Under the pieces are notes generated by a model. It did not search any database. It was not told where the DNA came from and was given only the letters and a program-made list of their open reading frames with translations. Positions 38,707 through 52,557 of a DNA stretch of 64,000 nucleotides are shown here, piece by piece. The stretch comes from Pseudoxanthomonas sp. NC8. Lineage in GTDB: Bacteria; Pseudomonadota; Gammaproteobacteria; Xanthomonadales; Xanthomonadaceae. The position numbers were made by a program, and so were the translations under genes. Location: the NCBI GenBank assembly GCA_025232375.1, contig CP060419.1, forward strand, positions 1,425,001 through 1,489,000, given 5' to 3'. Positions within the stretch are counted from its first letter, which is position 1. Every line of letters starts with the position of its first letter.

Positions 38707-38750
38707 GTGTTGTATTCAACTATAACACCTAAACACAGGGTGTCAACACC
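38707..38750 (-). promoter_or_regulatory. Probable sigma-70 promoter and GntR operator of the ABC operon
   Basis: On the minus strand, TTGACA (38741-38746) and TATAGT (38719-38724) are 16 bases apart, an excellent -35/-10 pair. They are embedded in two palindromes: GTGTT..12 bases..AACAC (38707-38728) and GGTGTcAACACC (38739-38750). The stretch is much more AT-rich than its surroundings. A repressor bound here would cover both boxes. Confidence 0.7.
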
Positions 38751-38802
38751 GTCGTACCCAACTGATGGCCTATCCGGGCATCACTTTTCGTAAGGATCGC
38801 TC

Positions 38803-39365
38803 ATGTCGCTCAAGTCAATGATTTTAAAGGGCATTCTTCTGGTTTCCGCGCTGCCGGCCATGGCGGCTGTCCCCGCGTTGCTGGATGTCAGCTACCGCCC
38901 GTTGGCCGGCAAGACCCCGGTGAACCTGAACCAGCAGCAGGGCGGCAAGGTCCTGCTGATCGTCAATACGGCCAGCAAATGTGGTTTCACGCCCCAGTAC
39001 GAGGGTATGGAAGCGCTGCAGCAGCAATTCGCCGCGCAGGGGTTCGCCGTGCTGGGTTTCCCGTCGAATGACTTCAGGGGTAGGAGCCCGGCAGCGAGGC
39101 GCAGATCCAGGAGTTCTGCACGCTGACCTACGGGGTCAAGTTCCCGATGTACGAGAAGGTGCACGTCACCGGCCCGGAAACCACCGCGCTCTACCAGCGC
39201 CTGCACGACGCCACCGGCGTGTCCCCGGTGTGGAACTTCCACAAGTACCTGGTTTCGCGCGACGGGCGCGTGGTCGGCAACTGGCCGAGCAAGGTCAAGC
39301 CGGACGATCCGGAACTGGTCGCGGCGATCAGGCGCGAGCTGAAGGCGGCGGCGCCGAAGCGCTGA
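38803..39365 (+). CDS. Glutathione peroxidase family protein, exported
   Basis: Thiol peroxidase of the GPx family with cysteine in place of selenocysteine ([15 protein letters not shown]). The other family residues are FPSNDF, the Gln/Trp of the catalytic tetrad, and [11 protein letters not shown] signal peptide ([12 protein letters not shown]) suggests periplasmic action. One break at 39078-39086 (GGGTAGG for GGCCAGG) falls inside FRGQEPG. About 187 residues. It is divergent from the GntR operon. Confidence 0.85.
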
Positions 39366-39452
39366 AACCGGCGCCGGCGCGCGTCGCGCATGCGACAATG
39401 TCGCCGCGCCGGCGACGCCGGTGGACCGAACAACCCCTCAGGGAACCAACGA

Positions 39453-40387
39453 ATGAACAACCGCATGCGCGGCGGCCCGCAGCGTCGCTGGTGATGGGAG
39501 CGAGCATGATGGCAGGCACGGCCGTGGCACAGGACAAGACGACGCTGGCCACCGAGAAGGACAAGGTGAGTTACGCGATCGGCCTCGACGTCGCCCGCTC
39601 GTTCCAGCCCATCGCCCAGGATATCGACTTCGCCTCGATGCGGAAGGCGCTGGACAACTCGCTGGCCGGCGGCAAGCCGCTGCAGTCGGAAGAGCAGGCG
39701 CAGGCGACGCACAACGCCCTGCAGGTCGCGGTGGCGGCGCGTTCGGGCCAGCGCGTGCCGGGCATGCCGCCGGGCAGCGAGCCGCCGGCACCGACCAAGG
39801 AGCAGGTCGGCCTGCTGGTCGGCGAACGCATGGTGGGCCCGTCACTGCTGCCGCTGAAGAACGAGATCGACGCCGCCGTGCTGATGCAGGCGGTGCGCAC
39901 CACCCTCGGCAAGACCGGCGCGTCGCTGATGACCGAGCAGGAGGCGATGTCCACCCTGCAGGCCTTCATGGCGAGCAAGCAGCAGGCCGTGGCCGGCAAG
40001 AACCGTACCGACGGTGCCGCGTTCCTCGCCGCCAACCGCGCCCAGAAGGGCGTGCTGACCACGCCTTCGGGCCTGCAGTACCTGGTCCTGCGCGAGGGCA
40101 GCGGCCCGCGTCCGATGGCCAGCGACACCGTGCGCGTCAATTACGAGGGCAAGCTGCTCGACGGCACCGTGTTCGACAGTTCCTACGAGCGCGGCGAGCC
40201 GGCCGAATTCCCGCTCAACCGCGTGATCGCCGGTTGGACCGAAGGCCTGTCGCTGATGCCGGTCGGTGCCAAGTACCGCTTCTGGATCCCGTCCGACCTG
40301 GCCTATGGCGCGAGCGGCAGCCCGCCGAAGATCGGCCCGAACGCGACCCTGACGTTCGACGTCGAACTGCTCGGCATCGCCCCGTAA
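39453..40387 (+). CDS. FKBP-type peptidyl-prolyl isomerase with N-terminal dimerisation domain (Mip/FkpA-like)
   Basis: Periplasmic proline isomerase and chaperone. A signal peptide (VMGASMMAGTAVAQ) is followed by the FKBP_N helical domain (KDKVSYAIGLDVARSF, LPLKNEIDAAVLMQAV). The C-terminal FKBP domain has VNYEGKLLDGTVFDSSYER, FPLNRVIAGWTEG and IPSDLAYG. A one-base break near 39470-39485 separates the first codons (MNNRMR) from the rest. About 310 residues. Confidence 0.87.
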
Positions 40388-40437
40388 CATTTGGCGCGCT
40401 AGGCTTTCGGCCAACGTAGCGGACACACGGAATACCG

Positions 40438-41806
40438 ATGCGCGTTGCGATCTTCGGCACGGGCTATGTCGGCCTTGTCACTGGCACCTGCCTTGGCCGA
40501 GGTCGGCCATGACGTGGTCTGCGTCGATGTCGACGCGGACAAGGTCGAAGGCCTGAGGAACGGGGTCATCCCGATCTACGAGCCCGGCCTGGAGCAGATG
40601 GTCAAGGCCAACCATGCCGCAGGCCGGCTGCACTTCAGCACCGACGCGGCCGCCGCGATCGCCCACGGCGAAATCGTGTTCATCGCCGTGGGCACGCCGC
40701 CGGACGAGGACGGCGGCGCCGACCTGAAGTATGTGCTGGCGGTGGCGCGCACCATCGGCCGGCACATCGAGTGGCCGGTGGTGGTGGTGGCCAAGTCGAC
40801 CGTGCCGGTGGGCACGGCCGACCGCGTGCGCGCGGCGATCGCCGGCGAGCTGCACGCGCGTGGCGTCGAGGTCGCTTTCGACGTGGTCTCCAATCCGGAA
40901 TTCCTCAAGGAAGGCGATGCGGTGGCCGACTGCATGCGCCCGGACCGGATCGTGCTTGGCGCCGACAGTCCGGCCGCGGTGGCGCGGATGCGTCGCCTGT
41001 ATGCGCCGTTCAACCGTAACCACGACCGTTTCGTGGTGATGGACGTGCGCTCGGCCGAGCTGACCAAGTACGCGGCCAACGCGATGCTGGCGACCAAGAT
41101 CAGTTTCATGAACGAGATCGCCAACATCGCCGAACGGGTCGGCGCGGACGTGGAGGCGGTGCGCAAGGGCATCGGTTCCGATCCGCGGATCGGCTGGCAC
41201 TTCATCTACCCGGGCGCCGGCTATGGCGGTTCGTGCTTCCCCAAGGACGTGCAGGCGCTGGCCCGCACGGCCGCGCAGCACGGCTATGCCGCCGAGCTGC
41301 TAGAGGCGGTGGAGGGAGTCAACGATCGGCAGAAGGGCCATCTGTTCGAGCTGGTCCAGCACCACTACGACCGTGGCGAGGACGAGGGTGTGCGCGGCAA
41401 GGTGTTCGCGGTCTGGGGCCTGTCGTTCAAGCCCAATACCGACGACATGCGCGAAGCCTCGAGCCGGCGCCTGCTCGCGCAGCTGTGGGAGGCCGGTGCC
41501 ACGGTGCGGGCCTACGATCCCGAAGCGATGGACGAGGCACGCAGGATCTTCGGCGAACGCGATGACCTGGTGCTGTGCCGCTCGGCGCACTCCGCGCTCG
41601 ACGGTGCCGATGCGCTGGTGGTGGTGACCGAATGGAAGGAGTTCCGCAGCCCGGACTTCGCCCGCCTGCACTCCGCGCTCGGCGACGCGGTCGTGTTCGA
41701 CGGCCGCAACCTCTACGAACCCGGGGAGGCGCGGAGGCCGCCGGCCTTGGCCTATTACGGCATCGGCCGCGGGCGTTCGGTGCGCCTGCCCGGAAGCAAC
41801 GCATGA
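40438..41806 (+). CDS. ugd: UDP-glucose 6-dehydrogenase
   Basis: Oxidises UDP-glucose to UDP-glucuronate for surface polysaccharides. It has the NAD loop [30 protein letters not shown], the active-site cysteine in [14 protein letters not shown], and [15 protein letters not shown] single break at 40491-40496 (CCTTGG for CCTGG) lies inside the NAD loop. About 455 residues. Its stop overlaps the slyX start (ATGA). Confidence 0.92.
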
Positions 41807-42045
41807 GTCCTGCACAGATGAAGACTGTCGACGAAGCCGGGCTCGAGCAGCGTCTGGTCGAGCTGGAAACCCGGCTCGCCTTCCAGGAGCACGCGCTGGC
41901 CGAGCTCAGCGAAGCGCTGGCCGAGGTAAGGATGGAGCGGGTGCGCAGCGACGAGCTGATGCGCGCCGTGCTCGCCGACCTGCGCGGCCTGCGTGGCAGC
42001 ATCTACGCCGATCCGGCAAGCGAACCGCCGCCGCCGCATTACTGA
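41803..42045 (+). CDS. slyX: SlyX family protein
   Basis: An 80-residue coiled-coil protein: [25 protein letters not shown] is a run of heptads (split here), and the end PPPPHY is the typical SlyX tail. Function is unknown in all species. It overlaps ugd by four bases. Confidence 0.8.
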   Translation: MSPAQMKTVDEAGLEQRLVELETRLAFQEHALAELSEALAEVRMERVRSDELMRAVLADLRGLRGSIYADPASEPPPPHY

Positions 42046-42098
42046 TCCTCCGGCCCCCGACGGCCATAGCACACCCTGAATCCAGACCCGAACCGGCA

Positions 42099-42752
42099 AT
42101 GACCGACAGCCTTCGCGACCAGCTGCTCACCCTCGGCTTCAAATCCGCACCCGCGCCCGAGCGCAAGCCCAACCCCGGCAGGTCCGGGTCGCAGGGGCAG
42201 GGCAGGCCGCCACACAAGCCGCCTCACAAGGGTGGCCGGCCGGGCGGGCAGGGCGCCGCTGCGGGCAAGCCGAAGCCGCACGCCGAGCGTGGGCCGCACC
42301 GTGATGGTAAGGTGCGCAAGCCGGCCAGCGAGATGGACCTGGGCAAGGCCTGGGCGCTGCGCGCCAACAGGGAAAAGCAGGAGCGGATCGAGACCGAGCG
42401 GCTGAAGCAGGAAGAAGCGCGCCTGCGCCGCGAGGCCAAGGCGAAACTGGAAACCCTGCTGCAGGGCAGGGCGCTGAACGATGCGACCGCCGAGATCGCC
42501 CGCCACTTCGAGTACGGCGGCAAGATCAAGCGGATCTACGTCAGCGAAGCCCAGCTCAAGGCCCTCAATGCCGGTGAGCTCGGGGTGGTCCAGCTCAATG
42601 GCCGCTACCTGCTGGTCGATGCGGCGGTGCTGGCCGAGACCGAGCAGGTGTTCGCGCCGGCAGTGGCGCTGAAGGTCGATCCGTCCGCGCCGGCCGGGGA
42701 CGACCCGTACGCCGATCCGCGCTACCAGGTGCCGACGACCCTGGTCTGGTGA
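42099..42752 (+). CDS. DUF2058 family protein (YaiL-like)
   Basis: An intact 217-residue cytoplasmic protein: SLRDQLLTLGFK at the start, a basic low-complexity Gly/Pro/Lys region (residues 15-70), a highly charged helix (EKQERIETERLKQEEARLRR), and the C-terminal domain with FEYGGKIKRIYVSEAQL and LNGRYLLVDA. It is conserved in gammaproteobacteria; a role in nucleoprotein or ribosome-associated processes has been suggested by composition only. Confidence 0.78.
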   Translation: MTDSLRDQLLTLGFKSAPAPERKPNPGRSGSQGQGRPPHKPPHKGGRPGGQGAAAGKPKPHAERGPHRDGKVRKPASEMDLGKAWALRANREKQERIETERLKQEEARLRREAKAKLETLLQGRALNDATAEIARHFEYGGKIKRIYVSEAQLKALNAGELGVVQLNGRYLLVDAAVLAETEQVFAPAVALKVDPSAPAGDDPYADPRYQVPTTLVW

Positions 42753-42837
42753 CCGCCGCGTGCATCGCATCCGTTTCCGCTGCAATCACCGGCGCGGCTT
42801 GCCCGCCGGTAGCCCGGCCCGCTAGCCTGCGCGGCCT

Positions 42838-43573
42838 ATGAACACCACTCCCCTGCGCGTCCTCATCCATGGTGCGTCCGGTCGCATGGGCTAGGCCCTG
42901 CTGCGGCTGGCCGCCGAGTCCCCGGCAAGCTGGCAGGTGGTCGCCGCGGTGACCCGGCGCTCGCCGGCGCAGCGGGTGGTCGACGGCGTGCCGCACTTCG
43001 CCGCGTCCGAGCTTGCAGGCGTGCCGGATTTCGACGTGGCCATCGACTTCAGCCTGCCCGAGGGTTTCGATCCGGTGCTGGCGCTGTGCGTGGATCGCGG
43101 GCGTGCGCTGGTGTCCGGCACCACCGGGCTGGAGCCGGCGCAGCGCAGCGCCAGGCGCTGGAAGCGGGCTCGCGCGCAATCCCGCTGCTGTGGGCCTCGA
43201 ATTTCAGCGTCGGCGTGGCGGTGCTCAACGAACTGGTCGAGCGCGCCGCGGTCGCGTTGCCGGGCTGGGACTGCGACATCGTCGAATCGCACCACGTGCA
43301 CAAGAAGGATGCGCCGTCCGGCACCGCGCTGACCCTAGGCGAATCGGCACAGCGTGGCGGCGCGCAACCGCGCTACGCCAGCCTGCGCGCCGGCGACATC
43401 GTCGGTGAGCACCTTGGTCCAGTTCGCCGGGCCAGGGCGAGCGGATCGAACTGGTGCACCGCGCCACCAGCCGCGACATCTTCGCCCGTGGCGCGCTGCA
43501 GGCCGCGTCGCGTCTGGCGGGCCGCGGGCCGGGCCTGTACACGATGCGGGGGCTGCTGTTCGACGTCAGCTGA
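42838..43573 (+). CDS. dapB: 4-hydroxy-tetrahydrodipicolinate reductase
   Basis: NAD(P)H-dependent step of lysine and diaminopimelate synthesis. It has the dinucleotide loop [40 protein letters not shown], and the signature [16 protein letters not shown]. An in-frame TAG at 42892-42894 stands where CAG (in CCAGGCC) is expected. Frames also break near 43155, at 43412-43417 (CCTTGG) and near 43432. All fall at or next to CCWGG, so the gene is very likely intact in the cell. It precedes carA by 200 bases. Confidence 0.88.
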
Positions 43574-43773
43574 ATAGCCGCCGTCGCCGAGCTCGCGAGG
43601 CCGTTCCAACGGGCCCGCCGACGTTCCCTTTTGAGGGCTTCGCCGGTACAATTCCCGCTCGCCTGTTACCCCACACCCCGGACCGGAGAAATACCGAGTC
43701 CGCGGTTTTCTGCAGCCCGCTTCCGACAAAGCGGGCCGGCGACGGGGCTCTCCCCATCTCCAAGGCGAACGAC
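43574..43773 (+). promoter_or_regulatory. carAB leader with a possible promoter
   Basis: A 200-base gap before the GTG of carA. TACAAT at 43647-43652 is a good -10 box, with only a weak -35 (TTCCCT, 43624-43629) 17 bases upstream. Downstream, GCCCGCTT and AAGCGGGC form a hairpin near 43717-43738. An attenuation or arginine/pyrimidine control role is possible but not shown. Confidence 0.4.
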
Positions 43774-44910
43774 GTGACCCATCCCGCAATCCTCGTCCTC
43801 GAAGACGGCACCGTGTTCGAGGGCGAATCCGTAGGCGCCAGCGGCCTGTCGGTCGGCGAAGTGGTGTTCAACACCGCCATGACCGGCTACCGGGAGATCG
43901 TCACCGATCCCTCCTATGCCCGCCAGCTGGTCACGCTGACCTACCCGCATATCGGCAACACCGGCTGCACCGGTAAGGACGACGAGGCCTCCAAGGTCTG
44001 GTCGGCCGGCCTGATCGTACGCGACGTGCCGCGCCGCCCCAGCAGCTGGCGCAGTGAAGTGTCGCTGCAGGACTGGCTGGCCGCGCGCGGCGTGGTCGCG
44101 ATCGCCGGCATCGACACCCGCAAGCTGACCCGCATCCTGCGCGAGCGCGGCGCCCAGAACGGCGCGCTGATGGCCGGTACGATCGATGTGGAGCAGGCGC
44201 TGGAAGCGGCGCGCAAGTTCCCCGGACTGAAGGGCATGACTGCCAGCCAAGGTCGTCAGCACCACCGAGCGGTACCCGTGGGCCGACGGCCAGCTGGACC
44301 TGGACCGCAATGAATTCGTGCACGCCGAACCGAAGTTCAAGGTGGTGGCCTACGACTTCGGCGTGAAGACCAACATCCTGCGCATGCTCGCCGAGCGCGG
44401 CTGCGAGGTGACCGTGGTGCCGGCGCAGACCCCCGCCGCCGAGGTGCTCGCGCTGTCGCCGCACGGCGTGTTCCTGTCCAACGGCTCCTGGCGACCCGGC
44501 ACCGTGCGACTACGCGATCGCCGCGATCGGCGAACTCGTGGCCGGCAAGGTGCCGCTGTTCGGTATCTGCCTGGGCCACCAGCTGCTGGCGCTGGCCGCC
44601 GGCGCGCAGACGGTGAAGATGGGCCATGGCCACCATGGCGCCAACCACCCGGTGATCGACCTCGATACCGGCCGGGTGATGATCACCTCGCAGAACCATG
44701 GTTTCGCGGTCGACGAGTCGACCCTGCCGGCGAACGTGCGCGTGACCCACCGCTCGCTGTTCGACGGTACCAACCAGGGCATCGAACTGACCGACGCCCC
44801 CGCTTTCAGCTTAGGGCCACCCGGAAGCCTCGCCCGGCCCGCACGACGTCGCACCGCTGTTCGACAGGTTCGTTGCGCTGATGTCGAACACGCCCGCGGA
44901 GAAGAACTGA
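43774..44910 (+). CDS. carA: Carbamoyl-phosphate synthase small subunit (glutaminase)
   Basis: Hydrolyses glutamine and feeds ammonia to CarB. It has [18 protein letters not shown] at the start, [23 protein letters not shown], the nucleophile elbow in [13 protein letters not shown], and the catalytic His/Glu in [10 protein letters not shown]. The GTG start at 43774 fits the family N-terminus. Frames break near 44247-44252 (CCAAGG), 44488 (TCCTGG in SNGPGDP) and 44813 (TTAGGG for TTCCAGGG in FQGHPEA). The carB start follows one base after the stop. Confidence 0.92.
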
Positions 44911-44911
44911 G

Positions 44912-48149
<3,238 letters not shown>

Positions 48150-48153
<4 letters not shown>

Positions 48154-48626
48154 GGGCGCCGATGACGCTGAAGGGCGCCCAGCGCCTGCGCGACGAGCTG
48201 GACCACCTGAAGTCGGTGAAGCGGCCGGAAGTGATCGCCGCCATTGCCGAGGCCCGCGGCCACGGCGACCTCAAGGAGAACGCCGAGTACCACGCCGCGC
48301 GCGAGCAGCAGGGCTTCATCGAGGGCCGGATCAAGCAGCTCGAAGGCGAGCTCTCGCACGCCGACCTGATCGACGTGGCCAAGCTCAACGCCGGCAGCAA
48401 GGTCGTGTTCGGCGCGACCGTGACCCTGGCCGACGTGGAGACGGACGAGGAAGTCCGCTACCAGATCGTGGGTGACCTGGAGGCCGACATCAAGCAGGGC
48501 CTGATCGCGATCTCCTCGCCGGTGGCGCGTGCGCTGATCGGCAAGGAAGAGGGCGATGCGATCGCCATCGACGCGCCGGGCGGCCGCCGCGAATACGAAA
48601 TCGCCGGCGTCGCCTACGTCGGCTGA
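48150..48626 (+). CDS. greA: Transcription elongation factor GreA
   Basis: Rescues backtracked RNA polymerase by stimulating transcript cleavage. An intact 158-residue protein with an N-terminal coiled coil ([20 protein letters not shown]), the acidic tip in [16 protein letters not shown], and the C-terminal FKBP-like domain ([33 protein letters not shown]). It overlaps carB by four bases and the next gene by three (TGATG shape), so carB-greA-PGM-like-recJ are tightly coupled. Confidence 0.95.
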
Positions 48627-49588
48627 TGGCCACCATCACCCTGCTGCTGCCGGAGCGGACGCGATTGCCGGGTCCGTTGCCGGCGGCGATCGGCCGGGCG
48701 CTGGGCCGGGCCGACTAAGGGCAGGGGTGAACCGGGCGCGCGCGCGCAGCTGCGCCGCCATTTCCGCCTCCTTCCCGACCACTGGCCGGTCGCGGCGCTG
48801 ACCCGGCTGGTCGACGCCGCTGGCAGCGACGCGGAGGGTCGCGGCCTGTGGCTGCGTGCCGATCCGTCGCATGTGGCGCCGGACATCAACGGTGCACGCC
48901 TGCTCGGCTGGGGTGACGGCCAGGCCTGGATGCAGGGGACGCGCAGGCATTCCTGCCGGCGCTGCGGCCGCTGTTCGGCGACATGGGGTTCCAGCTCGAT
49001 GCCCCGCATCCGGCGCGCTGGTACCTGCGCCTGCCGGAAGGTACGAAGTTGCCGGCGCTGGCCGGGCCCGACGAGGCACTGGGCGAAGACCTGTTCGCGG
49101 CGTTGCCGCAGGGCGATGACGCCGCCGCACGCCGCTGGCGCGCGCTGATCACCGAGGTGCAGGTCGTGCTGCACCAGCATCCACGCAACCGCGAGCGTGC
49201 CGCGCAGGGCAAGCCGGCGATCAACGCGCTGTGGTTCTGGGGCGCCGGACGCCTGCCGACGTCGGTGCAGTCGCGCTACCTGCACGTGCGCAGCCGGGAT
49301 GCGCTGCTGCAGGGGCTGGCACGCATGGCAGGTGCGGCCGCGGCGGCTCCCGATGCCGGCGACAACGGGCCTGCCGGCGACAGCCTGGTCGACATGCGCC
49401 GCCTGCGCAGCCTCGACCTGCTTGCCGCGCAGGCGCTGCCGCCGCTGCTGCAGGCGATGGCGCGACGCGAGTTCGACGAGCTGCAACTGGACTTCGAGGA
49501 CGGCGCGAGCTTCCGCCTGCGCCACGGCCAGCGGCGCTGGCAGTTCTGGCGCCGGCCGCTGGCTGCGCTTGCCGGGCCGGCCGGCTGA
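48626..49588 (+). CDS. Phosphoglycerate mutase-like protein of the Xanthomonadales greA-recJ locus
   Basis: About 320 residues. The most distinctive block is GKPAINALWFWGAGRLP, shared with proteins annotated as cofactor-independent phosphoglycerate mutase or 'regulatory protein' at this locus in Xanthomonas. DINGARLLGWGDGQAWM precedes it. I do not see the full metal-binding set of true iPGMs, so the enzymatic name is doubtful. Frames break near 48716 (CTAAGG for CCAGG) and 48945. It overlaps greA and lies one base before recJ. Confidence 0.6.
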
Positions 49589-49589
49589 G

Positions 49590-51349
49590 ATGCCGTCGCC
49601 GCGTATCGTCCGCCGCGCCGGCCCCGATCCCGGCGCGCACTGGCCGGAGTCGATCCCGCCGCTGCTGCGCCGCGTGTACGCCTCGCGTGGCGCGGGTACG
49701 CCAGAACTGGCGCGGCCGCGCCTGGCCGAACTGTTGCCGCCCGACGCGATGCAGGGACTGGACGCGGCGACCGCGCTGCTGCAGCAGGCGATCGCGAACG
49801 ACCGCCACATCGTGGTGGTCGGCGATTTCGACTGCGACGGCGCCACCGCCTGCGCCACCGGCGTGCGCGGCCTGCGCATGCTCGGCGCCCGGCACGTTTC
49901 GCACGCGGTGCCCAACCGCATGGTCCACGGCTACGGCCTGTCGCCGGCGCTGGTCGACGAGCTGGCCGCGCTGCAGCCGGACCTGCTGCTGACCGTCGAC
50001 CACGGCATCGCCTGCCATGCCGGTATCGAAGCCGCGCGCGCGCGCGGCTGGCAGGTCGTGGTCACCGACCACCACCTGCCCGGGCCGCGACTGCCGGACG
50101 CCGACGCCATCGTCAACCCGAACCTGCCCGGCGACGCATTCCCGAGCAAGGCGCTGGCGGGCGTCGGCGTGGTCTTCTACCTGCTGCTGGCGCTGCGCCA
50201 GAAGCTGTATGGCGACCATCCTGATCGCCCGGACCAGGCAGCGGCCATCCGTGCCAGCACTCCCCAAGCGGCGCGCCCCGACCTGACCGCGCTGCTCGAC
50301 CTGGTCGCGGTCGGCACGGTCGCCGACCCGGTGCCGCTGGACGCCAACAACCGCCGGCTGGTCTCGGCCGGCCTGCGCCGCCTGCGCGCCGGCCATGGTT
50401 GCGCCGGCCTGCAGGCGCTGATCGAACTCTGTGGCCGCGATGCACGCAGGTTGACCGCCGCCGACATCGGCTTTGCCATCGCTCCGCGCCTGAACGCGGC
50501 GGGACGCCTGGAAGACATGGCCCCTGGGCATCGAGTGCCTGCTCAGCGACGACGCGAACCGTGCGCGTGAACTGGCCGGCGTGCTCAACGAGATCAACGC
50601 CGAGCGTCGCGCGGTGCAGCAGGACATGACCGACGACGCCGAAGCCGCGCTGGCCACGGCCATGCTGGCGGGCGCCGGGACGCCGCTGGCACCGTGCCTG
50701 TTCGATCCGCAGTGGCATCCGGGCGTGGTCGGCCTTGGTCGCCTCGAAAATGAAGGAGCGCCTGCACCGGCCGGTGCTGGCCTTCGCGCCGGCCGAACCG
50801 GGCAGCGGCGTGCTGCGCGGCTCGGCGCGCTCGATTCCCGGCTTCCACATCCGCGACGCGCTGGCCGCCGTCGACAGCCTGCACCCCGGGCTGATCCAGC
50901 GTTTCGGTGGCCATGCGATGGCTGCCGGCCTGAGCCTGGCGCAGGCGGACCTGCCGGCGTTCGAGCAGGCCTGGCTGGCGCATGCAACGCAGGTGCTGGA
51001 CGACGGCCTGCTCCAGGCCGAACTGCTCAGCGACGGCGAGCTGCGCCCGCAGGAATTCGACCGTTTCCACGCCGAGGCGCTGCGCGACGGCGGGCCCTGG
51101 GACAGGGGTTTCCCGAGCCGTTGTTCGATGGCCGCTTCGAAGTGCTGGAGTGGCGCGTGGTCGGCGAGCGCCACCTGAAGCTGAGCCTGCGCCATCCCGA
51201 CCGGCGCGAGCCGCTGGCGGCGATCCACTTCGGTGGATGGACCGGTACCGCGCCGCCGCCACACCTGCCTGGCCTACCGCCTCGCAGTCGACGACTACCG
51301 CGGCGGCGACGCCATCCAGCTGGTGGCCGAGCACGCATCACCGGCCTGA
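49590..51349 (+). CDS. recJ: Single-strand DNA exonuclease RecJ
   Basis: 5'-3' single-strand exonuclease of the DHH phosphoesterase superfamily, used in recombination and mismatch repair. Motifs: VVGDFDCDGATACA (motif I), LLTVDHGIACH (motif II), VVVTDHHLPGP (DHH, motif III), AVGTVADPVPLDANNR (motif IV), FAIAPRLNAAGRLEDM, and the DHHA1 part FGGHAMAAGLSL. The C-terminal OB-like domain ends QLVAEHASPA. Frames break near 50522, 50734-50739 (CCTTGG), 51105 and 51270. About 585 residues after correction. Confidence 0.93.
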
Positions 51350-51376
51350 GCGCGATTGCCCGGTCCGGGTTGCCTG

Positions 51377-52446
51377 CTAGTCGCCGACCACGTTGGCCAC
51401 GCGCGTGGGCAGCGACCAGGGGCCACCGGCGGTGATGCCCTCGCACGCCCCGGTCGTGGATTCGGATGTCTGCACGAACCGGCTGCCATCCCCAGGCCCA
51501 CTCGGCCGTCGAGATGCAGTCACCTGGGCCGCGGCCCTTTTGCCAAAGCACGGATCCGTCCGTCCTCATATTCGACCGCGTCCAGGTGACCATTTCGACG
51601 CGGTAGGGCGCGGTGTCGCGGGCGACCCAGTAGCCGGTGCCGGTGTTGTAGGCGCCACGCCAGCAGTCGGTGGATACTGGGACGAGGTCGATGCCCAGGC
51701 GCGCAACCTGCAGCGGTGCTTCGTCCTCGCGGGGGCCCAGGCCCATGCATTCCTGGTCCACGCCAAGGCTGGCGCGCAGGGCCTGGCGCAAGGCCGGAGC
51801 GCCGGCCAGCGCGGCATCGCCCGCGCGCGGTGCCAAGGGCCCGGACCGCGCGTACCCGCGGAGCGGGAGTGGCGGGCGGCACCTGCGATTCGTCGCGGTT
51901 GCCGCGGCGTACCAGCGCGCCGGGAGTGCCGAGCCGCCCCCTGGAATTCATCCATCTTCAGCAGCACCGCGCTGGCGCCGTCACCGGACAGTTGCCAGCG
52001 CTGGCCTCGGGCATCGATGAAATCGATCGTGGCATGGCCCCGCAGCGAGGGCAGCAATGCGGCGACCTGCGCGGCGGAGAGGTCTGCGCGCGGTTCGCGC
52101 TGCATTGCATGCGTCGATGCCGGTACCGGCACGGTGCCCAGTCGCGGCCATCGATGCGCAGCCGCACCGGAGGCTGGGGTTGCGGGTCGTCTTCTTCCCA
52201 GTCGGCGAACCGTACCTGTCCGCTGACCGGCTGGGCGGGACCCGCGGCGCGGACCAGCAATACCGATACGCGGCCCGTTGCGGCCTCCTCCTCGCTGCCG
52301 TAGCCGGCGGCGCGGCAGGTGCCGGTGTTGTCGCAGGCCAGCTGCCAGCGCTGGTGCGAGAAGGTGATGCCGGTTCCGGGCGTGGCGCCGGCGGAGCCTG
52401 CAGCCAGGGTGATCGCCAAGGCGGGCAGAAGCAGGCGACGTGGCAT
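51377..52446 (-). CDS. Secreted DUF1176-like protein
   Basis: Signal peptide MPRRLLLPALAITLAAGSAG cleaved near ATP, followed by GTGITFSHQRWQLACDNTGTCRAAGYG, typical of DUF1176 (cysteine pair). The body has VRFADWEEDDPQP, LLPSLRGHATIDF and TDCWRGAYNTGTGYWV; it ends WSLPTRVANVVGD. At least four frame breaks (near 52100, 51945, 51850 and 51500). About 355 residues after correction. Function unknown. It converges with recJ. Confidence 0.65.
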
Positions 52447-52557
52447 CGAAGGCTCGCGGAGGTGAAGGGGCGCTGCCGATGCTAGCGTGCCGGCGCGGAC
52501 TTTCGTCCGCGGAACGGAGCGGGGCCCGGCACGGGCGCGATCAGCGCCCGCCGGGCC

